DNA from: Myxococcales bacterium | GTDB lineage: Bacteria; Myxococcota_A; UBA9042; JABWCM01 | Direction of reading: 5' to 3' | NCBI GenBank assembly: GCA_013360285.1 | Contig: JABWCM010000028.1 | Location: 1-34,289 of the forward strand | DNA length: 34,289 bases | In this document: positions 13,201-21,013 of the stretch, piece after piece | Layout: every line of letters starts with the position of its first letter | Numbering within the stretch: the stretch's first letter is position 1 | Notes under the pieces: model-generated | Databases searched by the model: none | Seen by the model: only the letters and a program-made list of their open reading frames with translations | Told to the model about the DNA's origin: nothing | Translations under genes and position numbers: made by a program

Positions 13201-16200
13201 CCACGAGAAGGTAATTCGACCCATTCCATGCTGTGGCCTCGATGGTATAACTACTCGTAATAACAAACGTGTTTGTGAAAAACGACCCGTTGGAGTCGAT
13301 AATACGATACCGGCCGCTGTCGCCCGCCAACAGCCACCTTACCCCGTCAGTGGCGGCGCTTCGGATTCCGTAACCACCCGATAACGCATAATTTCCGGAC
13401 ACATACGGATTCAAAACGTTGCCCGCTGCGTCGATCACCACGGAATACAGGACATCGGCAGCAAGCCACCGTTCACCATTAAAACTGACTGCATTGACGT
13501 TATTACCCGCCAATGGCAAGAAGTAAGGTAACTTAGGGACACCGGACGCGAGGCCCATCTGGACCCGTCCACTGGCTCCCCCGTAAAGATATCCGGAGCC
13601 CGTCCAGGCAATTCCGTAAATATGACTACTGTCCAGACCGATCTTGGCGGAACCCAACGGAAGTCCATCGGCTCCGAAACTGACTGTATAACCACCGTTG
13701 CCGCCGGCCATAAATCCGCCGGAATGCGCCGCCACGGCGTTTAATGTGGACGTGGCATGAACGGCATAGGTTTGTTGTAAGATAAGACCATCCGGACCCA
13801 CACCGTGGGATTTGGCTGACGCACCCACGACCAGCCACATGGAACCATTCCATGCAATAGATTCCACCGTCGATCCGGACAATGCACGTTGGTACGTTCC
13901 CATCAACGTACCGTCAGGTGCAATCCGTTGAACACGCCCACTTTCACCACCAACAAGCCACGAATCCTGCCCCCACGACGCGGCGTACAACGAAAAGCCG
14001 TCAACTGCGATGCCGGGAGTCCCGATAATCGTGCCATCGGCGGCGACCCTTTGGTACTTGCCCGAGTCACCGACAACAAGCCACTCGACCCCGTTCCAGG
14101 CCACGTCATGCACCGTAGAGCCGGTCAGAGTAACCAAAACAGGTCCCACTGCTTGCCCATCGGCAGAAACCCGTTGACATCGTCCAGAATCACCACCAAC
14201 AAGCCACTCGGTCCCATTCCAAGACATTCCCCTAACGCCAAATCCGCCGTTTACTTGAACATAATTGCCGATCGGAAGGCCCATTTCGTCTGCAAACTGG
14301 ATACGCCCGCTGGCCCCACCGACCAACGTTTTGCCGCCGGCATGGGCGATGGTGTACACGGTTGTTGCCCCGATAAATATTTGGGTGGATTTGGGAGAAA
14401 GCCCAAGCGAAGCGGGAATGAACCCGGTTGCCGTTCCGGCGCCCACAAGAATTTTGTTGCAGTCAGCCAACGCGCTGCCTTGTATACACTGCCCCTCCTG
14501 GCAGGTATCGGCTACGGTACAATTGTCCCCATCGTCACACGACTCCCCGTCCGATTTCGCGGTACCGGTACACCCACCGTCAGCACAGGTATCCGACTCG
14601 GTGCAGAGATTGCCGTCGTCACAAGCCGAACTGTTGGACACAGACATACACCCAGCCAAAGAATCACAGGTATCGTCTGTGCAGGGATTCTCGTCATCAC
14701 AACTCGTTAAATTTCCGCCGCATATGCCTAAATTACACACATCACCGGAAGTGCATACATCGCCGTCATCACAGAACGAATCGTTGAAATCATAGGTACA
14801 CGTTCCCGTCGCGCCATCGCATCCGTCGTCGGTGCACGGGTTGTTGTCGTCGCAATTCACCAGAATGGACGCGGAGCAAACTCCCCCGGAACAGGTCCCC
14901 GACCCCACACAAGCATCATTCGCCCCACAAGCCGACCCGTCGGAAACCGGCGACCACGTCGTTTTGCTGACCGCTGAGTCACAGACCAAACAATCTGCCT
15001 TCGGGTGAGGCTCCCCATCCGCAATACACAACCCGTCCAAGGTGCATCCTTCCGCGCACGCACAAATTCCCGACAAACATAATCCAGACGCACATTCCGC
15101 ATCCCAGGCACAATTCTGATTCGCGGCCAAAGCCCCCCCAGAATACACGACGGTACGTGCAGACAGACCGTCCAGGGTCAACAGAGAGGCTCCCGAAGGT
15201 TGTCCGGACGGGTCCACAACCTGCAACAGACCCTTGTTTCCAACGACGACCCATTCCGTACCCAACCATGCAGCGTCATAGACCGTGTCCCCACCCAGCG
15301 CGACGGCTGGATAACTTAACTGGGATCCGTCAACACCAATCCGCTGTACGTATCCGCCATCACCTACCACCAGAAACTCGTCGCCGTTGTGGGCTGAACC
15401 GCGGATGGTAAAACTCAGATTGGCGTATTTCACCCCAGTGACCGGTTGGAGCATCATTGTAAAGATTTGAAATTTCCCCGAATCTCCGGCAACGAGAATC
15501 CGCTGCCCGTTCGTTGCGACCGTACGAACGTTGGTGCCGTCGATTGCGGTGACCTCGCCCAATTTCTGGCCCGTTGGGGAAATGCGGAATACCTTGCCGC
15601 CTGACCCGGCCCCGATCCATTCCGTTCCTGTCCAAACAACTGCATAAAAGGACAACCCCGACAACACAATCGTCGGCTGAACCGCACCGTTGGCATTCAC
15701 CAAAGCAAGTCGCCCCGAATCCCCGACAGCAATCCACTGGGTACCGTTCCACGCGGTTGCATGAACTCCGTAACCACCGGGAAAAATGTATTGACTCGGC
15801 GAATAGGGGGTCAACGGATTGGCGTTTTGGTCCAGAAGTTGCCCGTACGCACTTCCTACAACAAACCAGTTGGTACCGTTCGATGCGGCACCTTCAATAA
15901 TATTACCACCCATGGTGGGCACATAAGGCAGCATTAATTTACCGTCTTCGGTTGCGCGCTGGATTCGACCGTTGCCCCCACCGCCAAGAAAATGTGTGCC
16001 TACCCAGGCAACCGCATTGTAGTGCTGCCCCTCAATGCCGTTTAGAACCGAACCAGACAATGCGCCCGCCGGCGTAAGGTATTGCAGTACACCGTTCGTA
16101 CCCACCACTAGCCAGCCGACGGCGGATGCCGCAGCCCCGCGCCACGTTGCACCGCTTTGGATATAACTCGTCGCCACCGGAATCCCGGTAGGCGCAACCA

Positions 16201-17548
16201 GTTGCGAACGTCCCGATGCGCCGGCGGCCAGCCAGTTGGCACCATCCCATGCAAGGGCGTTGACCGTGCTCCCCGCTAATGCGGGTTCAAAGTTGCCGAC
16301 CACGACCCCCAACGAGCTAACCCGTTGTACCCGCCCGGACTCGCCCCCAACCAACCACTGCGTACCATTGTAGGCGACTGCGTTGGCGTTTAGTCCTCCC
16401 AACGCAGTCGCAAACGTACCGATCGGGACCCCAAACTTATCGATTAACTGAACTCGCCCAGAGGTGCCGACGACCAACCAATTGGTGCCATCCCAACTCG
16501 CACCATACACGGCTTGGTTTTGAAATATGGACACAAAGGTTCCAACGGGCGCGCCGGTGGAGTCCACAATCTGAATCCGGCCGCTGTCGCCAACAACGAG
16601 CCACGATTCGCCGTTATAAGAACAGGCTCGAACCACCGAACCACCCAACGCGGTCGCAAAGTTACCAATGGGTAGGCCGTCGCTGTTGACCAACTGCACA
16701 CGTCCGCTCCCGCCGCCGACCAAGGTCATACCGGAGCCGGCGCACACACAGAAAACGTCTGAACCACCAAGGGCAACCTGAATGGATTTGGGGGGAACGT
16801 CGAGGTCGGTACCGACCACTTGTGCCGCTCCATTTTGCCCGGCAACCAGCAAGTTGGGACCTCCCACAACTGGAGGATCAATGACCACTGGGAAATGTGC
16901 GTGTGCGGTATCGACGGACAACGTGACCAGTTGCGTTATGTCATTCCAATCCATATGAACGGAAACGATCATTCCTGCAGCGTCCACAGCCCGAGGAGCT
17001 GGAATCCGCAGAGATGTAGCCCCATTTGTGTCACGCACGCCCAAACCGCCAAATTTATCCCGAAACACCGCGGTGGTTTTTTTGTCATAGCTCATAAACC
17101 AAGAAAGCGACTTGGGAGCCGAATTCGACCGCAAGACCAACAGTTCGGCCAATCGGCTTGCGTGTTTGACATAAACAACGTCGACATCGACAAATGCTTC
17201 GGAAAATAGAATGTGGTTTTTGTCGCCGCGCGCTGCAACACGTCGTGCCCCGATCGGAGTAAGCTCCACGCTGACCGCCGGGTTCTGTGACAGCGAAACC
17301 CGGACTGGATCTGTGGCAAAAGCGCCCACTTCAGCTACAACGGGCTTGGCGACAGCCCGGGTATCGTCAGACCACAGATTGCGCGAAAAGGCCGGAAAAC
17401 CGGTTCTCAATTCCTGAAACACATCGTTGCCGTTGGCGGGATGGTCGTTTTGTCCCTGCAAACCGGCACCGACTGCGGCAGTAGTCGCAAACAACGCTAA
17501 CCAGGCCCATAACCCAAGAGCAAAACCAATATGACGCTGTAGCTGCAT
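1286..17548 (-). CDS. Giant secreted multi-propeller, Cys-rich adhesin-like protein
   Basis: This 5,420-residue exported protein starts at an ATG preceded by GAGGA with six-base spacing. It has a signal peptide (residues 1 to ~28, hydrophobic core [18 protein letters not shown]). Residues ~35-225 form an N-terminal domain ending [10 protein letters not shown], as in many secreted repeat proteins. Five blocks of 14 repeats of ~41 residues follow, beginning at residues 233, 1033, 1838, 2536 and 3337; the blade consensus is roughly WNGTxWLVxGxSGRxQRVxxDG. Cys-rich connectors after each block carry CDDxNPCTDDxCD motifs resembling Dictyostelium CTDC repeats. From about 4045 there are three modules of a jelly-roll/MAM-like domain plus DUF4215-type CDDGN(x)nGDGC repeats. 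Fn3/Ig-like domains (~4706-5170) and a beta-rich tail end the protein. I see no LPxTG or other sorting motif. BNR/Ycf48-like propeller folding is inferred. Likely role: surface or matrix adhesion. It is first in an operon with the LamG gene. Confidence 0.85.
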   Translation of the reverse strand: MQLQRHIGFALGLWAWLALFATTAAVGAGLQGQNDHPANGNDVFQELRTGFPAFSRNLWSDDTRAVAKPVVAEVGAFATDPVRVSLSQNPAVSVELTPIGARRVAARGDKNHILFSEAFVDVDVVYVKHASRLAELLVLRSNSAPKSLSWFMSYDKKTTAVFRDKFGGLGVRDTNGATSLRIPAPRAVDAAGMIVSVHMDWNDITQLVTLSVDTAHAHFPVVIDPPVVGGPNLLVAGQNGAAQVVGTDLDVPPKSIQVALGGSDVFCVCAGSGMTLVGGGSGRVQLVNSDGLPIGNFATALGGSVVRACSYNGESWLVVGDSGRIQIVDSTGAPVGTFVSIFQNQAVYGASWDGTNWLVVGTSGRVQLIDKFGVPIGTFATALGGLNANAVAYNGTQWLVGGESGRVQRVSSLGVVVGNFEPALAGSTVNALAWDGANWLAAGASGRSQLVAPTGIPVATSYIQSGATWRGAAASAVGWLVVGTNGVLQYLTPAGALSGSVLNGIEGQHYNAVAWVGTHFLGGGGNGRIQRATEDGKLMLPYVPTMGGNIIEGAASNGTNWFVVGSAYGQLLDQNANPLTPYSPSQYIFPGGYGVHATAWNGTQWIAVGDSGRLALVNANGAVQPTIVLSGLSFYAVVWTGTEWIGAGSGGKVFRISPTGQKLGEVTAIDGTNVRTVATNGQRILVAGDSGKFQIFTMMLQPVTGVKYANLSFTIRGSAHNGDEFLVVGDGGYVQRIGVDGSQLSYPAVALGGDTVYDAAWLGTEWVVVGNKGLLQVVDPSGQPSGASLLTLDGLSARTVVYSGGALAANQNCAWDAECASGLCLSGICACAEGCTLDGLCIADGEPHPKADCLVCDSAVSKTTWSPVSDGSACGANDACVGSGTCSGGVCSASILVNCDDNNPCTDDGCDGATGTCTYDFNDSFCDDGDVCTSGDVCNLGICGGNLTSCDDENPCTDDTCDSLAGCMSVSNSSACDDGNLCTESDTCADGGCTGTAKSDGESCDDGDNCTVADTCQEGQCIQGSALADCNKILVGAGTATGFIPASLGLSPKSTQIFIGATTVYTIAHAGGKTLVGGASGRIQFADEMGLPIGNYVQVNGGFGVRGMSWNGTEWLVGGDSGRCQRVSADGQAVGPVLVTLTGSTVHDVAWNGVEWLVVGDSGKYQRVAADGTIIGTPGIAVDGFSLYAASWGQDSWLVGGESGRVQRIAPDGTLMGTYQRALSGSTVESIAWNGSMWLVVGASAKSHGVGPDGLILQQTYAVHATSTLNAVAAHSGGFMAGGNGGYTVSFGADGLPLGSAKIGLDSSHIYGIAWTGSGYLYGGASGRVQMGLASGVPKLPYFLPLAGNNVNAVSFNGERWLAADVLYSVVIDAAGNVLNPYVSGNYALSGGYGIRSAATDGVRWLLAGDSGRYRIIDSNGSFFTNTFVITSSYTIEATAWNGSNYLLVGSSGHTRRVNAAGVAQGSANVIVNGGVTQRAAASDGKNYLVGGDLGRYSILDSTGQLLGPMRVGLSNQAIYAASFNGEHYLIGGDEGQIQRIFVDGTPAGPSVTALNYGDIRSIVWTGAHWVIGGEGGRVQKVGPDGQTVGPVELAMDELYVRAMAYGGGFIAEAKGCSSDVECSTKDCVSGVCLCAVGCAVGGICVADGSKNPQNGCQVCDSTANPVGWTAVSDGITCGTESACAEAGVCTSGQCVQNPVLVCDDSNECTDDVCDPSLGECVFSPNTSACDDGDACTANDGCNEGQCVGASIPCDDGNLCTDDFCDSQTGCVHLANATACDDGNPCTGNDFCANEACVSGAAVSDGTPCPGDDACSAGNICKSGSCVIGETVPSCAKLLVSGGNGYAQEVAASLDVPAKSILTGFGSATIYAFNYANGKVLGGSDAAQVQLVGLAGNPIGSATSALAGQAVYAIAHNGTEWLAAGGSGRIQRVTDQGVPIGTVSIALSGYTVNAMAFNGSHFLLGGDGGRFQLVDSFGFLSGSVNIGINGYQVNAVASNGTDFLIAGASGYVQRIGANGEPLGAPIPTLSGSPIYAAAWNGANWLVAGSSGRTQLLNPDGTVVAESFGSHGSMQWRVAIALEGTFYLFGTSGAMAKIGSNGNLVGAVDTGLDGFAIYAATWTGTEFIMGGAGGRIQRGSSSGNPILPYKRAMVPYTIESAAFNGQSWLVVGSIYRSLLDRHGNTVVPYVNGQYALAGGYGVHGVSYNGENFLTVGDSGRYALVGNNGLDIGGTKVASGSSDFYAVAWNGQQWLACGYIGTCRRFDKTSTVLGSSFTVIGGAHARAVASNGAFWLVAGDSGRIQFVDPSGVAVGTYATPLTAAIRTVAWNGSRWFVAGDNGKCRMLLADGTPDGPEFSRLNGNTIYSVAWTGYEWVVGGNSGLIQRLLPDGGVVGTVAVVLDGQVVRTVGYGGANLMPGSVCGADFDCLSGTCLTGVCTADCVISGNNYLLGAKNPDNACEVCDPAQSSTEWSALATGAACNDGDPCTVNDICQDGGCVSGAPKDCADATDCTVDICNSATGLCDHTYVGGQDCGTTLFAGGNKGTIQKVAFDLNVPPKSIQVALGGADVNALSYNGESVLAVGGGGKVQRIGLDSIPMGTAATVIGGNAAYAAVWQGSHWLVAGTSGRIHRVGSDGQPIGNYTTACANFAIRGISWNGTNALCVADGGRMQLVDGQGTALGTAQTVFGGNQINAASWNGTYWLIGGGGGLVQRVDAAGQLVGTSAVALLSSTVRTISWNGSHWYVAGDSGRSQLVDTNGVPLEQTYQQEGSTVWGAAAMGSSWLVGHASGIRKVSPQGSTVISQSGVLENSAVYAVSTVGEEWFIGGSGGRIQRVAAAGTVIVPYVTVLNGANITNASWNGTHWLVAGGTLVQVVDPDGLPVSSSVAPFTSNYAVRGVSWGQGYWLAVGDAGRVNLVSSSGQPFNEVNAGENNQLRCVSWNGERWLVSGANGYVREIATSGLPASPSTQILSGATAEACASNGALWNVVGGSGRSHTLSAVSSLGPVQLTLFNLTARTVTWNGSHWLVAGDAGYVQVLDSNGIPGENAKTALSGKTIYASAWTGSEWIVAGDLGLIQRLAPDGTPIGNPSTILDGNVVTFLGVGAATLAKAKPCSAHETCPVAVCVDGVCGCGDDQCAIDGLCYPGGALNPANPCQICTPTNTTTSWTTLADGTACTENSICTGEGTCANGSCALPTLIFCEDDNNCTDNVCDPVTGECSFPPNGVSCDDGDLCTAVDVCADGTCLGSVTTDCNDNDPCTDDVCDSDLGCLHTHNTAECDDNNPCTGAGVCEAGVCLNGSAVADGTNCSTGAPCTENDKCINGLCSAGPKDPSCAEVFVAGSNGSIYRIPSTLNLPPASIQTVDQAFAIYGAATGGNVTLVGGASGRIQRIDENGLPIGSSVVANNAFTIRAIAWNGSEWLVGGDSGRFQRVGADGVPIGTVQIAIGSSAIYSVTWNGSHYLLAGGAGRVQRVTADGQLVGTYATALEGNPIYAAAWGNGHWLVGGNVGRVQRVDADGVPVGSSQLALAGSDVNGIGYNGTNWLVAGASSRFQFVSGTGEVAVGTFVQYGTTWRDVECYEGGCLLVGNSGYSLFVPATGYTNQTVVISHVSYTMNVVAWAGTHFLIGGDGGRIQRASSAGPLLANFQRVLGNNEIVATAYNGTDHMVTGNVYHQVIAPNLVPKTVYDPNIYSLNGYGTYTAAHNGTDWLIAGGSGRHQLIKADGSATTVKVVSPGHTLYASSWNGSKWFVGGTSGGTFLINPDTAGYAPVQIAIGGSTIRGASWNGTHWLVVGDSGRTQRIDANGLPVGNFVAVILNFTARAVAWNGQTWLVGGDKGYVQRVGADGVAVGTAVDVLGGVNLYAVLWTGDSWLVAGDNGAIRRLNPDGSPLGPIETAMDGQHVRTASYTGPMFDAGKPCVLDSECLSGGCTETKTCAADCVIGGAAYVDGTANPFNSCEVCDVLSSATSWTVLGDGVPCTDGNECTVGDLCSSGVCVVGPTETCDDGVACTTDICNPTTGACSNTISGAPSCATCANGVIDNYPTDYGFESGSLAGTPFVSSGWNVTAASAYSGIYSLYSTNNVANSVSQLTVSQYTGTGNICFRVYGSSEVNDKFAFFVDGIKKFEGVNLSWQLTCTAVSEGQHTLMWQYTKNGSTNGGEDRYFLDDISIPLVEACDDGNSTDGDGCNGLCTSDETCGNGYADLNEACDDGNNVSGDGCNADCTSNESCGNGIVDLGEWCDDGNMIGHDECSTLCQPSGVCGDGTLDSFPVALTFESGDFSEAPVKLGGSGWSVTTVSAYEGTHAIQTNPVADNGQASLTLKVDTAAGDVCFAATGSSQDCCDFLLFQVDGVTKATIKTQAWQVTCVPVAAGLHTLVWSYTKNGSITQGQDTYWIDAISTPNITPEVCDDGNVDSGDGCSADCESDESCGNGYTDVAEACDDGNGENGDGCSADCLSDESCGNNIVDANEQCDDGNLIDLDGCSPLCHGDTVCGNGVLETAYPDFGFETGNAAEAPFGGVGSGSWAITTTKAHTGSYSIKSDNHTANSIGKLVLPLDMPGGDVCFRVRGTSEACCDKFSFRVDNTVMYTGVNMDWTKVCTLLTPGAHTLEWRYTKDGAVSLGEDTYYVDDIELLFAEVCDDGNIQGGDGCSAACHSEEVCGNFIKDVGEVCDDGNTVSADGCSANCLSDETCGNGIVDEGELCDLPPPGPIGNLAASSAAAGFVMLSWAEPEGGAVGYAIYRSTTPTETTAGMTQVATTTGLNFADLPPIDGGYFYRVRAYFVVEKQGADSDQVSAESDRTSPTGTVALSKAGPLPIGTYAVTLTASEALAAPPTLAWTPAGGLPIPVALTPGANNTFGGALVIDGTTPNGPAVFSWLSADLVGNPGAPVLVGGTVTVDTVAPTAFATLVPVSPLKAGTVNVTVVTSELMATVPNLIVSMPGILGLPVPLVGVGNLFVGSFVVPGGTPDGSGNLTWGGIDLAGNSGNQWTGGNTFAVDGTAPVISISGVTNGGSYDKAVTITISAVDANLASVVGLLNGAPFVSGTSVGADGEYALLVTATDLAGNLASKTVSFSIDLPPAPVPTAQATVPLNGGNVLVSWTPSPSPDVVSYLVQKDLTTILNAMVLGADVGLPNPSPGRTLVKVIAVDAGGRKSAPKTLWIYPTQLIMNGYGSDGSGGDGLTRGYFDNVSLGVHSDANVAIPFGDVRLMLTDTNGNMLSQGTTQTVGTLPANSGEDTAHTVFCPTNPPDGALIRAELDSLPVPGTTVTYVKHWPMTTLMPDGPAVTPIMESLVKGQTNSLQVEINNWGTAPLEVVTALGGSFSPDVRVVLKNATGTTVYATGKLVDTDTVPIGQAYVAIIPPKSSYISAPIPLVIPAETKKAAILDCQVVRTYHGYGTAQKITGGILGSSTDVIVAPTP
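3434..5416 (-). repeat. Three tandem ~230-residue jelly-roll + CDDGN modules
   Basis: Residues ~4045-4705 of the giant protein contain three copies of one module. The copies are aligned by F-E-(S/T)-G at residues 4048, 4275 and 4507, spaced 227 and 232 residues. Each copy has a domain of about 140 residues with GxVCFRVxGSSE, FxVDGxxK, WxxxCxxVxxGxHTLxWxYTKxG and YxxDDI strands, MAM/carbohydrate-binding-like in appearance. Copies 1 and 2 are followed by three CDDGN repeats and copy 3 by two plus a truncated CDL remnant. CGNG(I/Y)xD segments separate them. Confidence 0.75.
5810..7540 (-). repeat. Propeller block 5 (14 blades)
   Basis: Residues 3337-3913 can be cut by eye into 14 consecutive repeats of about 41 residues, each ending near the WNG(T/S)xW signature. 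The block opens with [12 protein letters not shown] and LNLPPASIQ. Blade 9 is the odd one, with an [11 protein letters not shown] insert in place of the SGRxQRV strand. It is followed by a short Cys-rich connector of about 120 residues. Confidence 0.75.
8219..9943 (-). repeat. Propeller block 4 (14 blades)
   Basis: Residues 2536-3110 again divide into 14 repeats of about 41 residues, opening with [13 protein letters not shown] and [14 protein letters not shown]. The opening is almost the same as that of block 1. A long Cys-rich connector of about 220 residues follows. Confidence 0.75.
10298..12037 (-). repeat. Propeller block 3 (14 blades)
   Basis: Residues 1838-2417 divide into 14 repeats, opening with [13 protein letters not shown] and LDVPAKSI. 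Blade 8 has the ILPYKRAM strand and blade 9 the [16 protein letters not shown] insert, matching the same positions in the other blocks. A short Cys-rich connector of about 120 residues follows. Confidence 0.75.
12710..14452 (-). repeat. Propeller block 2 (14 blades)
   Basis: Residues 1033-1613 divide into 14 repeats, opening with [13 protein letters not shown] and LGLSPKSTQ. Blade 9 has [16 protein letters not shown], the counterpart of the blade-9 insert in the other blocks. A long Cys-rich connector of about 220 residues follows. Confidence 0.75.
15125..16852 (-). repeat. Propeller block 1 (14 blades)
   Basis: Residues 233-808 divide into 14 repeats, opening with [13 protein letters not shown] and [14 protein letters not shown]. 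Most blades carry LVxGxSGRxQ(R/L)V; blade 6 is short ([12 protein letters not shown]) and blade 9 has the [13 protein letters not shown] insert. A long Cys-rich connector starting NQNC at residue 810 follows. Confidence 0.75.
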
Positions 17549-17873
17549 GACGAATCCTCGTTACCATCTCGGAAAAACGCATTTGGGGTACGACTGTACT
17601 GCCTAATACTACCGCAATTAGGAACCGAGGATCGACCCAATATGTTGAAAACTTTCCGCATCGTTCACAAAAAAACAGGTACCAGAATCAGCCGTTGTAT
17701 GATGAAGAAAACCATGGATGCTGGTGGCGACTCGCCGGGGTTGACAGACGAAACCGATTGCGAAAAAGCAGACAACTGGGCAATATTTGTGCGTCAAAAA
17801 TCAACGGTCGTGTGCCGGTCATCGCTTGGAACAACCGTGAAGACCATGCACACCATGAATGAGGATCCTGACC
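17549..17873. other. Divergent intergenic control region
   Basis: This 325-bp gap separates the divergently transcribed giant adhesin-like gene (minus) and the four-module Lcl-like gene (plus). It must hold both promoters. For the plus direction the best candidate I see is TTGCGA (17758-17763), 18 bases, then AATATT (17782-17787), four of six consensus matches in each box. For the minus direction TAGTAT is a possible -10, without a convincing -35. A GAGG at 17861-17864 serves the plus gene. I found no hairpin, repeat copy or convincing small gene here. Confidence 0.4.
17861..17864 (+). promoter_or_regulatory. Ribosome binding site deciding the 17874 start
   Basis: GAGG lies nine bases before the ATG at 17874. 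The upstream in-frame ATG at 17859 overlaps this site and would put five extra residues (MRILT) ahead of the signal peptide. This favours the downstream start. Confidence 0.5.
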
Positions 17874-20312
17874 ATGAACCAAAACGTTGGCACTTTCTTA
17901 AACACGCTGGCAATTGTCGGTTTGCTGGTATTTTCGACTAACACAGCAACCGCTGTCCCCATGACTGTCCCGTACATTGGACAACTCCAATATGACACGG
18001 GAGTCAACTATTTCGGCGAAGTAGAACTAAAGGCCACGTTACATGCGGATATGACACAAAACACTCCCATTTGGGGACCCTACACGTTTGCGGAAGTCGA
18101 CGTCACGGACGGCGTCTTTACGATTCTGTTGGGTGGAGACGGTTCACCGGCGTTGGAAAGCGGACTGCTGTTGGAAGAAGGCGTATGGTTGGAATTCACC
18201 ATTGACGGTACCACCATGTCGCCGCGACAATTTGTGGCGTCCGTGCCCTACGCGTTGCTTGCCGACGACGCAGCACATTTGGGTGGACTGGAGCCGTCCG
18301 CGTTCGCCACCTGGGATCAGATCACCGCACAACAGTACGTCAAAAAGAGTGACCTCGGAGAAGTGACCGGCGTGACGCTAAGCCAGTTGGCGGAACTTGG
18401 TTACTTAACGCTGACACAACTGATCGAGGCCGGATTTGCGACCGTCGACGAACTCGTAGCAGTTCTTCAGGGTACGCTTCATCCCGTTGCATTCAGCGGA
18501 AAATACTCCGATCTCATCGGAGCACCGGCACCAGTGGTTTCCGTGGACGGACTGGCAGGCGGCACCATCGCGGGCGCGGTTGAAATTACGGGAGCGGTTG
18601 TTGCCGATGCGGTTGCCGCGGGGGCAATCACGCAGAACGGCCAACCCGTCTGCGACAAAAGCGGCAACTGCGGACCGACGCTGGAATCGTTGAACTGCGC
18701 AATAAACCAGGTTCCTCGGATGGGTGCTGACGGATGGGAATGTGCGGCCTATGGCGGCGGGGGATCGGGGGTTGTACCGGAAACAGACTGCGCCGGGCCC
18801 TACAAAGCTCTGCAATTTCAGGGGGGTAAGTTTATTTGTGTCGATTTGCCGCAAACCGGTACCAGCAAAGGAAGCGCCAAGGGGTTTGAAATCGTCGATT
18901 CCTGGGGTTATGCCTGGGACGGGGTCGAACGCCACGCGGCCACTTGGACTCTAGCGGCGCAACATTGTGCGTCCTTGGGAGGTCGGCTGCCCACGATCAC
19001 GGAGTTATACCGCGTGAGCATCGCTCACAAAGCCGATGTAGGCACTACCTACGATACCAACTATTTATGGAGCCGAACCCAATGGGCTCCCGGTCAACAC
19101 GGCCGCGTTAAGTTAACTGACGGTGCGGTCACTGGAACCAATGACACGACAGCGGGACCTTATCGCTGTGTATGGCCGAACAACACCGCCAACTGGTTCA
19201 CCGGAAATCATTGCTACGGCGAACCGGAGTCGGAATGTTATCTTACTGGACCCGCGTCGAAACGTTATAATATCGACAAACTCGATCGACCGGCCGTACC
19301 CTATGTCGCAGCTCTGGACGAGTGTAACTTCTACAACGCAAGTGTGCCGACGCAGTTGGACTTTGCGGAAGCCATCACCGATGGGTTGCCGAACGGCTCC
19401 AATCAATACCTCCACACAAGCGATGCGACACGTTACGACATCAACAACATCGTCCGTTGGACCAACGTCCAGCTTGATTACACCGACACGGGGTCATTTG
19501 TGACATGGACAGGCCGCTCGAGTGCGTATCGATTCCGCTGCATTGGGGTTAATTACAATGCACCCAAAAGCGAAGTCACCATTCCAAACCCGTATGTTGC
19601 ACCATCGTTACGAATCGTCTCGACGATGAACGATGCTCCCGCAACCTCTCTGGCTCAAGCGGCTTCGCTGTGTTATGCGTCCGGTGGACATGTCGCCATG
19701 GAGCGTGACTACGCCGAATTGGTACGATCTGGGATGCCGAATGGATCCAACACGTGGTTGTGGACCGGCGACTACAGCCGATACGATATTGCCCAGGTCA
19801 TACGCTGGACCGGAATCGACAAAGATTACACCGACTACTACAGCACTTATGCCACTTGGCAAACCATCAAGGGCAGCAGCTCACCCTACCGCTGCGTGTA
19901 TTACCCTGTTGATGCATCGTATCAGGGTCCACCGTCGTGTACGACGAATTTTCCTTGTGTAGTCACGGCATTAGGCAACGGCCCCGTACAATCGAAGACG
20001 TGGTTCGACCCGGTGGATCGACCTCCCGTCAACTACATCACCGCGGTCAAGACCTGCAAATCGGTTGGAGGGCGCCTGCCGACAGCCCGTGATTACCTCG
20101 AGCACATCCGCAACGGTCTTTCGAACGGGTCAACCAACTGGGTGTGGACAAGCGACCAGGTCGGTGACGGAGGGCAGAATGTCGAAGTGATCAAGTGGAA
20201 TGCCGCTGAACCGGCATTTGACGGAACTTATTCGACTTATGCAACCAACTCCGACAAGGGCGCGACAACCAATCGCCCTTACCGGTGTATCTGGTCCAAT
20301 GAGCTAAGATAA
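17874..20312 (+). CDS. Secreted protein with four Lcl/DUF1566-like modules
   Basis: This 812-residue exported protein has a signal peptide (MNQNVGTFLNTLAIVGLLVF... cut after TATA, near residue 27). It continues with an N-terminal domain common in secreted deltaproteobacterial proteins (VPYIGQLQYDTG, GVFTILLGG, SPRQFVASVPYALLADDAA, about 30-145). A helical linker follows (LSQLAELGYLTLTQLIEAGF), then the tail-fibre-like phrase AFSGKYSDLIGAP near 205. From about residue 330 there are four modules of ~100 residues, C-type-lectin-like in appearance. They share (G)GRLPT-type strands, GLPNGSNxxLxTSD, IRWT and a closing (Y)RC(V/I), matching the Lcl C-terminal/DUF1566 family, whose members include a Legionella adhesin. 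It is divergent from the giant adhesin-like gene and 43 bp from the next gene. The start is chosen from a GAGG site; an in-frame ATG at 17859 is the alternative. Adhesion to sugars or matrix is inferred. Confidence 0.82.
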   Translation: MNQNVGTFLNTLAIVGLLVFSTNTATAVPMTVPYIGQLQYDTGVNYFGEVELKATLHADMTQNTPIWGPYTFAEVDVTDGVFTILLGGDGSPALESGLLLEEGVWLEFTIDGTTMSPRQFVASVPYALLADDAAHLGGLEPSAFATWDQITAQQYVKKSDLGEVTGVTLSQLAELGYLTLTQLIEAGFATVDELVAVLQGTLHPVAFSGKYSDLIGAPAPVVSVDGLAGGTIAGAVEITGAVVADAVAAGAITQNGQPVCDKSGNCGPTLESLNCAINQVPRMGADGWECAAYGGGGSGVVPETDCAGPYKALQFQGGKFICVDLPQTGTSKGSAKGFEIVDSWGYAWDGVERHAATWTLAAQHCASLGGRLPTITELYRVSIAHKADVGTTYDTNYLWSRTQWAPGQHGRVKLTDGAVTGTNDTTAGPYRCVWPNNTANWFTGNHCYGEPESECYLTGPASKRYNIDKLDRPAVPYVAALDECNFYNASVPTQLDFAEAITDGLPNGSNQYLHTSDATRYDINNIVRWTNVQLDYTDTGSFVTWTGRSSAYRFRCIGVNYNAPKSEVTIPNPYVAPSLRIVSTMNDAPATSLAQAASLCYASGGHVAMERDYAELVRSGMPNGSNTWLWTGDYSRYDIAQVIRWTGIDKDYTDYYSTYATWQTIKGSSSPYRCVYYPVDASYQGPPSCTTNFPCVVTALGNGPVQSKTWFDPVDRPPVNYITAVKTCKSVGGRLPTARDYLEHIRNGLSNGSTNWVWTSDQVGDGGQNVEVIKWNAAEPAFDGTYSTYATNSDKGATTNRPYRCIWSNELR

Positions 20313-20355
20313 GCCATCGTAAACCCCACTCACATGCCGAAGTTGCCCACCAACC

Positions 20356-20808
20356 ATGCCAACTGTCGATGTCTTCACGGAAATTGAAATCGACCAACCA
20401 CTGGCTGTAGTCTCCCGGTTTGTGTCCGACCCCGACAATGCGCCGCTGTGGTATGTCAACATCAAAACGGTGAACTGGAAAAACAACCGCCCGCTTGCGA
20501 TTGGCTCACAAGTCGCGTTTGTCGCTCATTTTCTGGGAAAGCAGCTCGCCTACACCTACTTCATCGAAGAATGGATTCCCGACAAACGGTTGACGATGCG
20601 CACATCCGAGGGACCATTTCCCATGACCACCACCTACGAATGGACGGCCATATCCCAAAACCGAACACGCATGTCGCTTCGCAACAGCGGTGCACCCTCC
20701 GGATTTTCCCGGTGGATCGCACCATTTATGTCGTGGGCAATGCGGCGCGCCAACACAAAAGACCTAAAACGCCTGAAACAGATTCTTGAAAACAATCCCG
20801 TCCGGTAA
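20356..20808 (+). CDS. SRPBCC (START/polyketide-cyclase-like) family protein
   Basis: This 150-residue cytoplasmic protein has no signal peptide. The order of strands is that of the SRPBCC helix-grip fold: an N-terminal strand VDVFTEIEIDQP, a helix with the PLAVVSRFVSDPDNAPLWY phrase, an IGSQVAFVAHFLGK strand, YFIEEWIPDKRLTMRTS, TTTYEWTAIS, RTRMSLRNSG, and a long C-terminal helix ending LKRLKQILEN. The length is typical of single-domain members. These bind hydrophobic ligands in a central pocket; the ligand cannot be told from sequence. The start ATG has only a weak upstream site. It is 43 bp after the Lcl-like gene, so probably co-transcribed, though a functional link is not evident. Confidence 0.78.
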   Translation: MPTVDVFTEIEIDQPLAVVSRFVSDPDNAPLWYVNIKTVNWKNNRPLAIGSQVAFVAHFLGKQLAYTYFIEEWIPDKRLTMRTSEGPFPMTTTYEWTAISQNRTRMSLRNSGAPSGFSRWIAPFMSWAMRRANTKDLKRLKQILENNPVR

Positions 20809-20834
20809 CTTCCGGGCTGGAACTTCAGTTTAGG

Positions 20835-20926
20835 GGAATTTTTGCCCAGGCGGACTTGCGCCGGATCGCCCCCAAAAAAACCTGCGGCAAATTCCGGATA
20901 CTTCAAACTTGTGAAAAACGCAGGTT
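20835..20926. repeat. Intergenic palindromic repeat copy M, in a convergent gap
   Basis: Bases 20835-20902 align without gaps to 34219-34286; I count 49 identities in 68. Shared segments include AATTTTTG, GCCG, CCTGCG and ATTC. The element also contains AACCTGCG (20879-20886) and its inverse CGCAGGTT (20919-20926), a stem around a 32-base loop. It lies between two converging gene ends (20808 plus, 21014 minus), where a two-way terminator would be expected. The terminator role is inferred. Confidence 0.55.
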
Positions 20927-21013
20927 AAGCAATCCCCGTAATTCGAACAAAGCATGGTGCTTTTGCGGATGGGTTATGCAACTTAGCTAAACGCTAAAAT
21001 CAGATAGTGGGTC

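Noticed and set aside
5810..16852. Regularly spaced ~120-base repeats, as in a CRISPR array or tandem satellite
   Set aside because: The repeats are degenerate at DNA level, in frame and continuous as protein blades, with no spacers or cas genes.
17642..17941. 99-residue open frame in the divergent gap
   Set aside because: It overlaps the start of the Lcl-like gene in another frame, has no good ribosome site and shows no recognisable domain.
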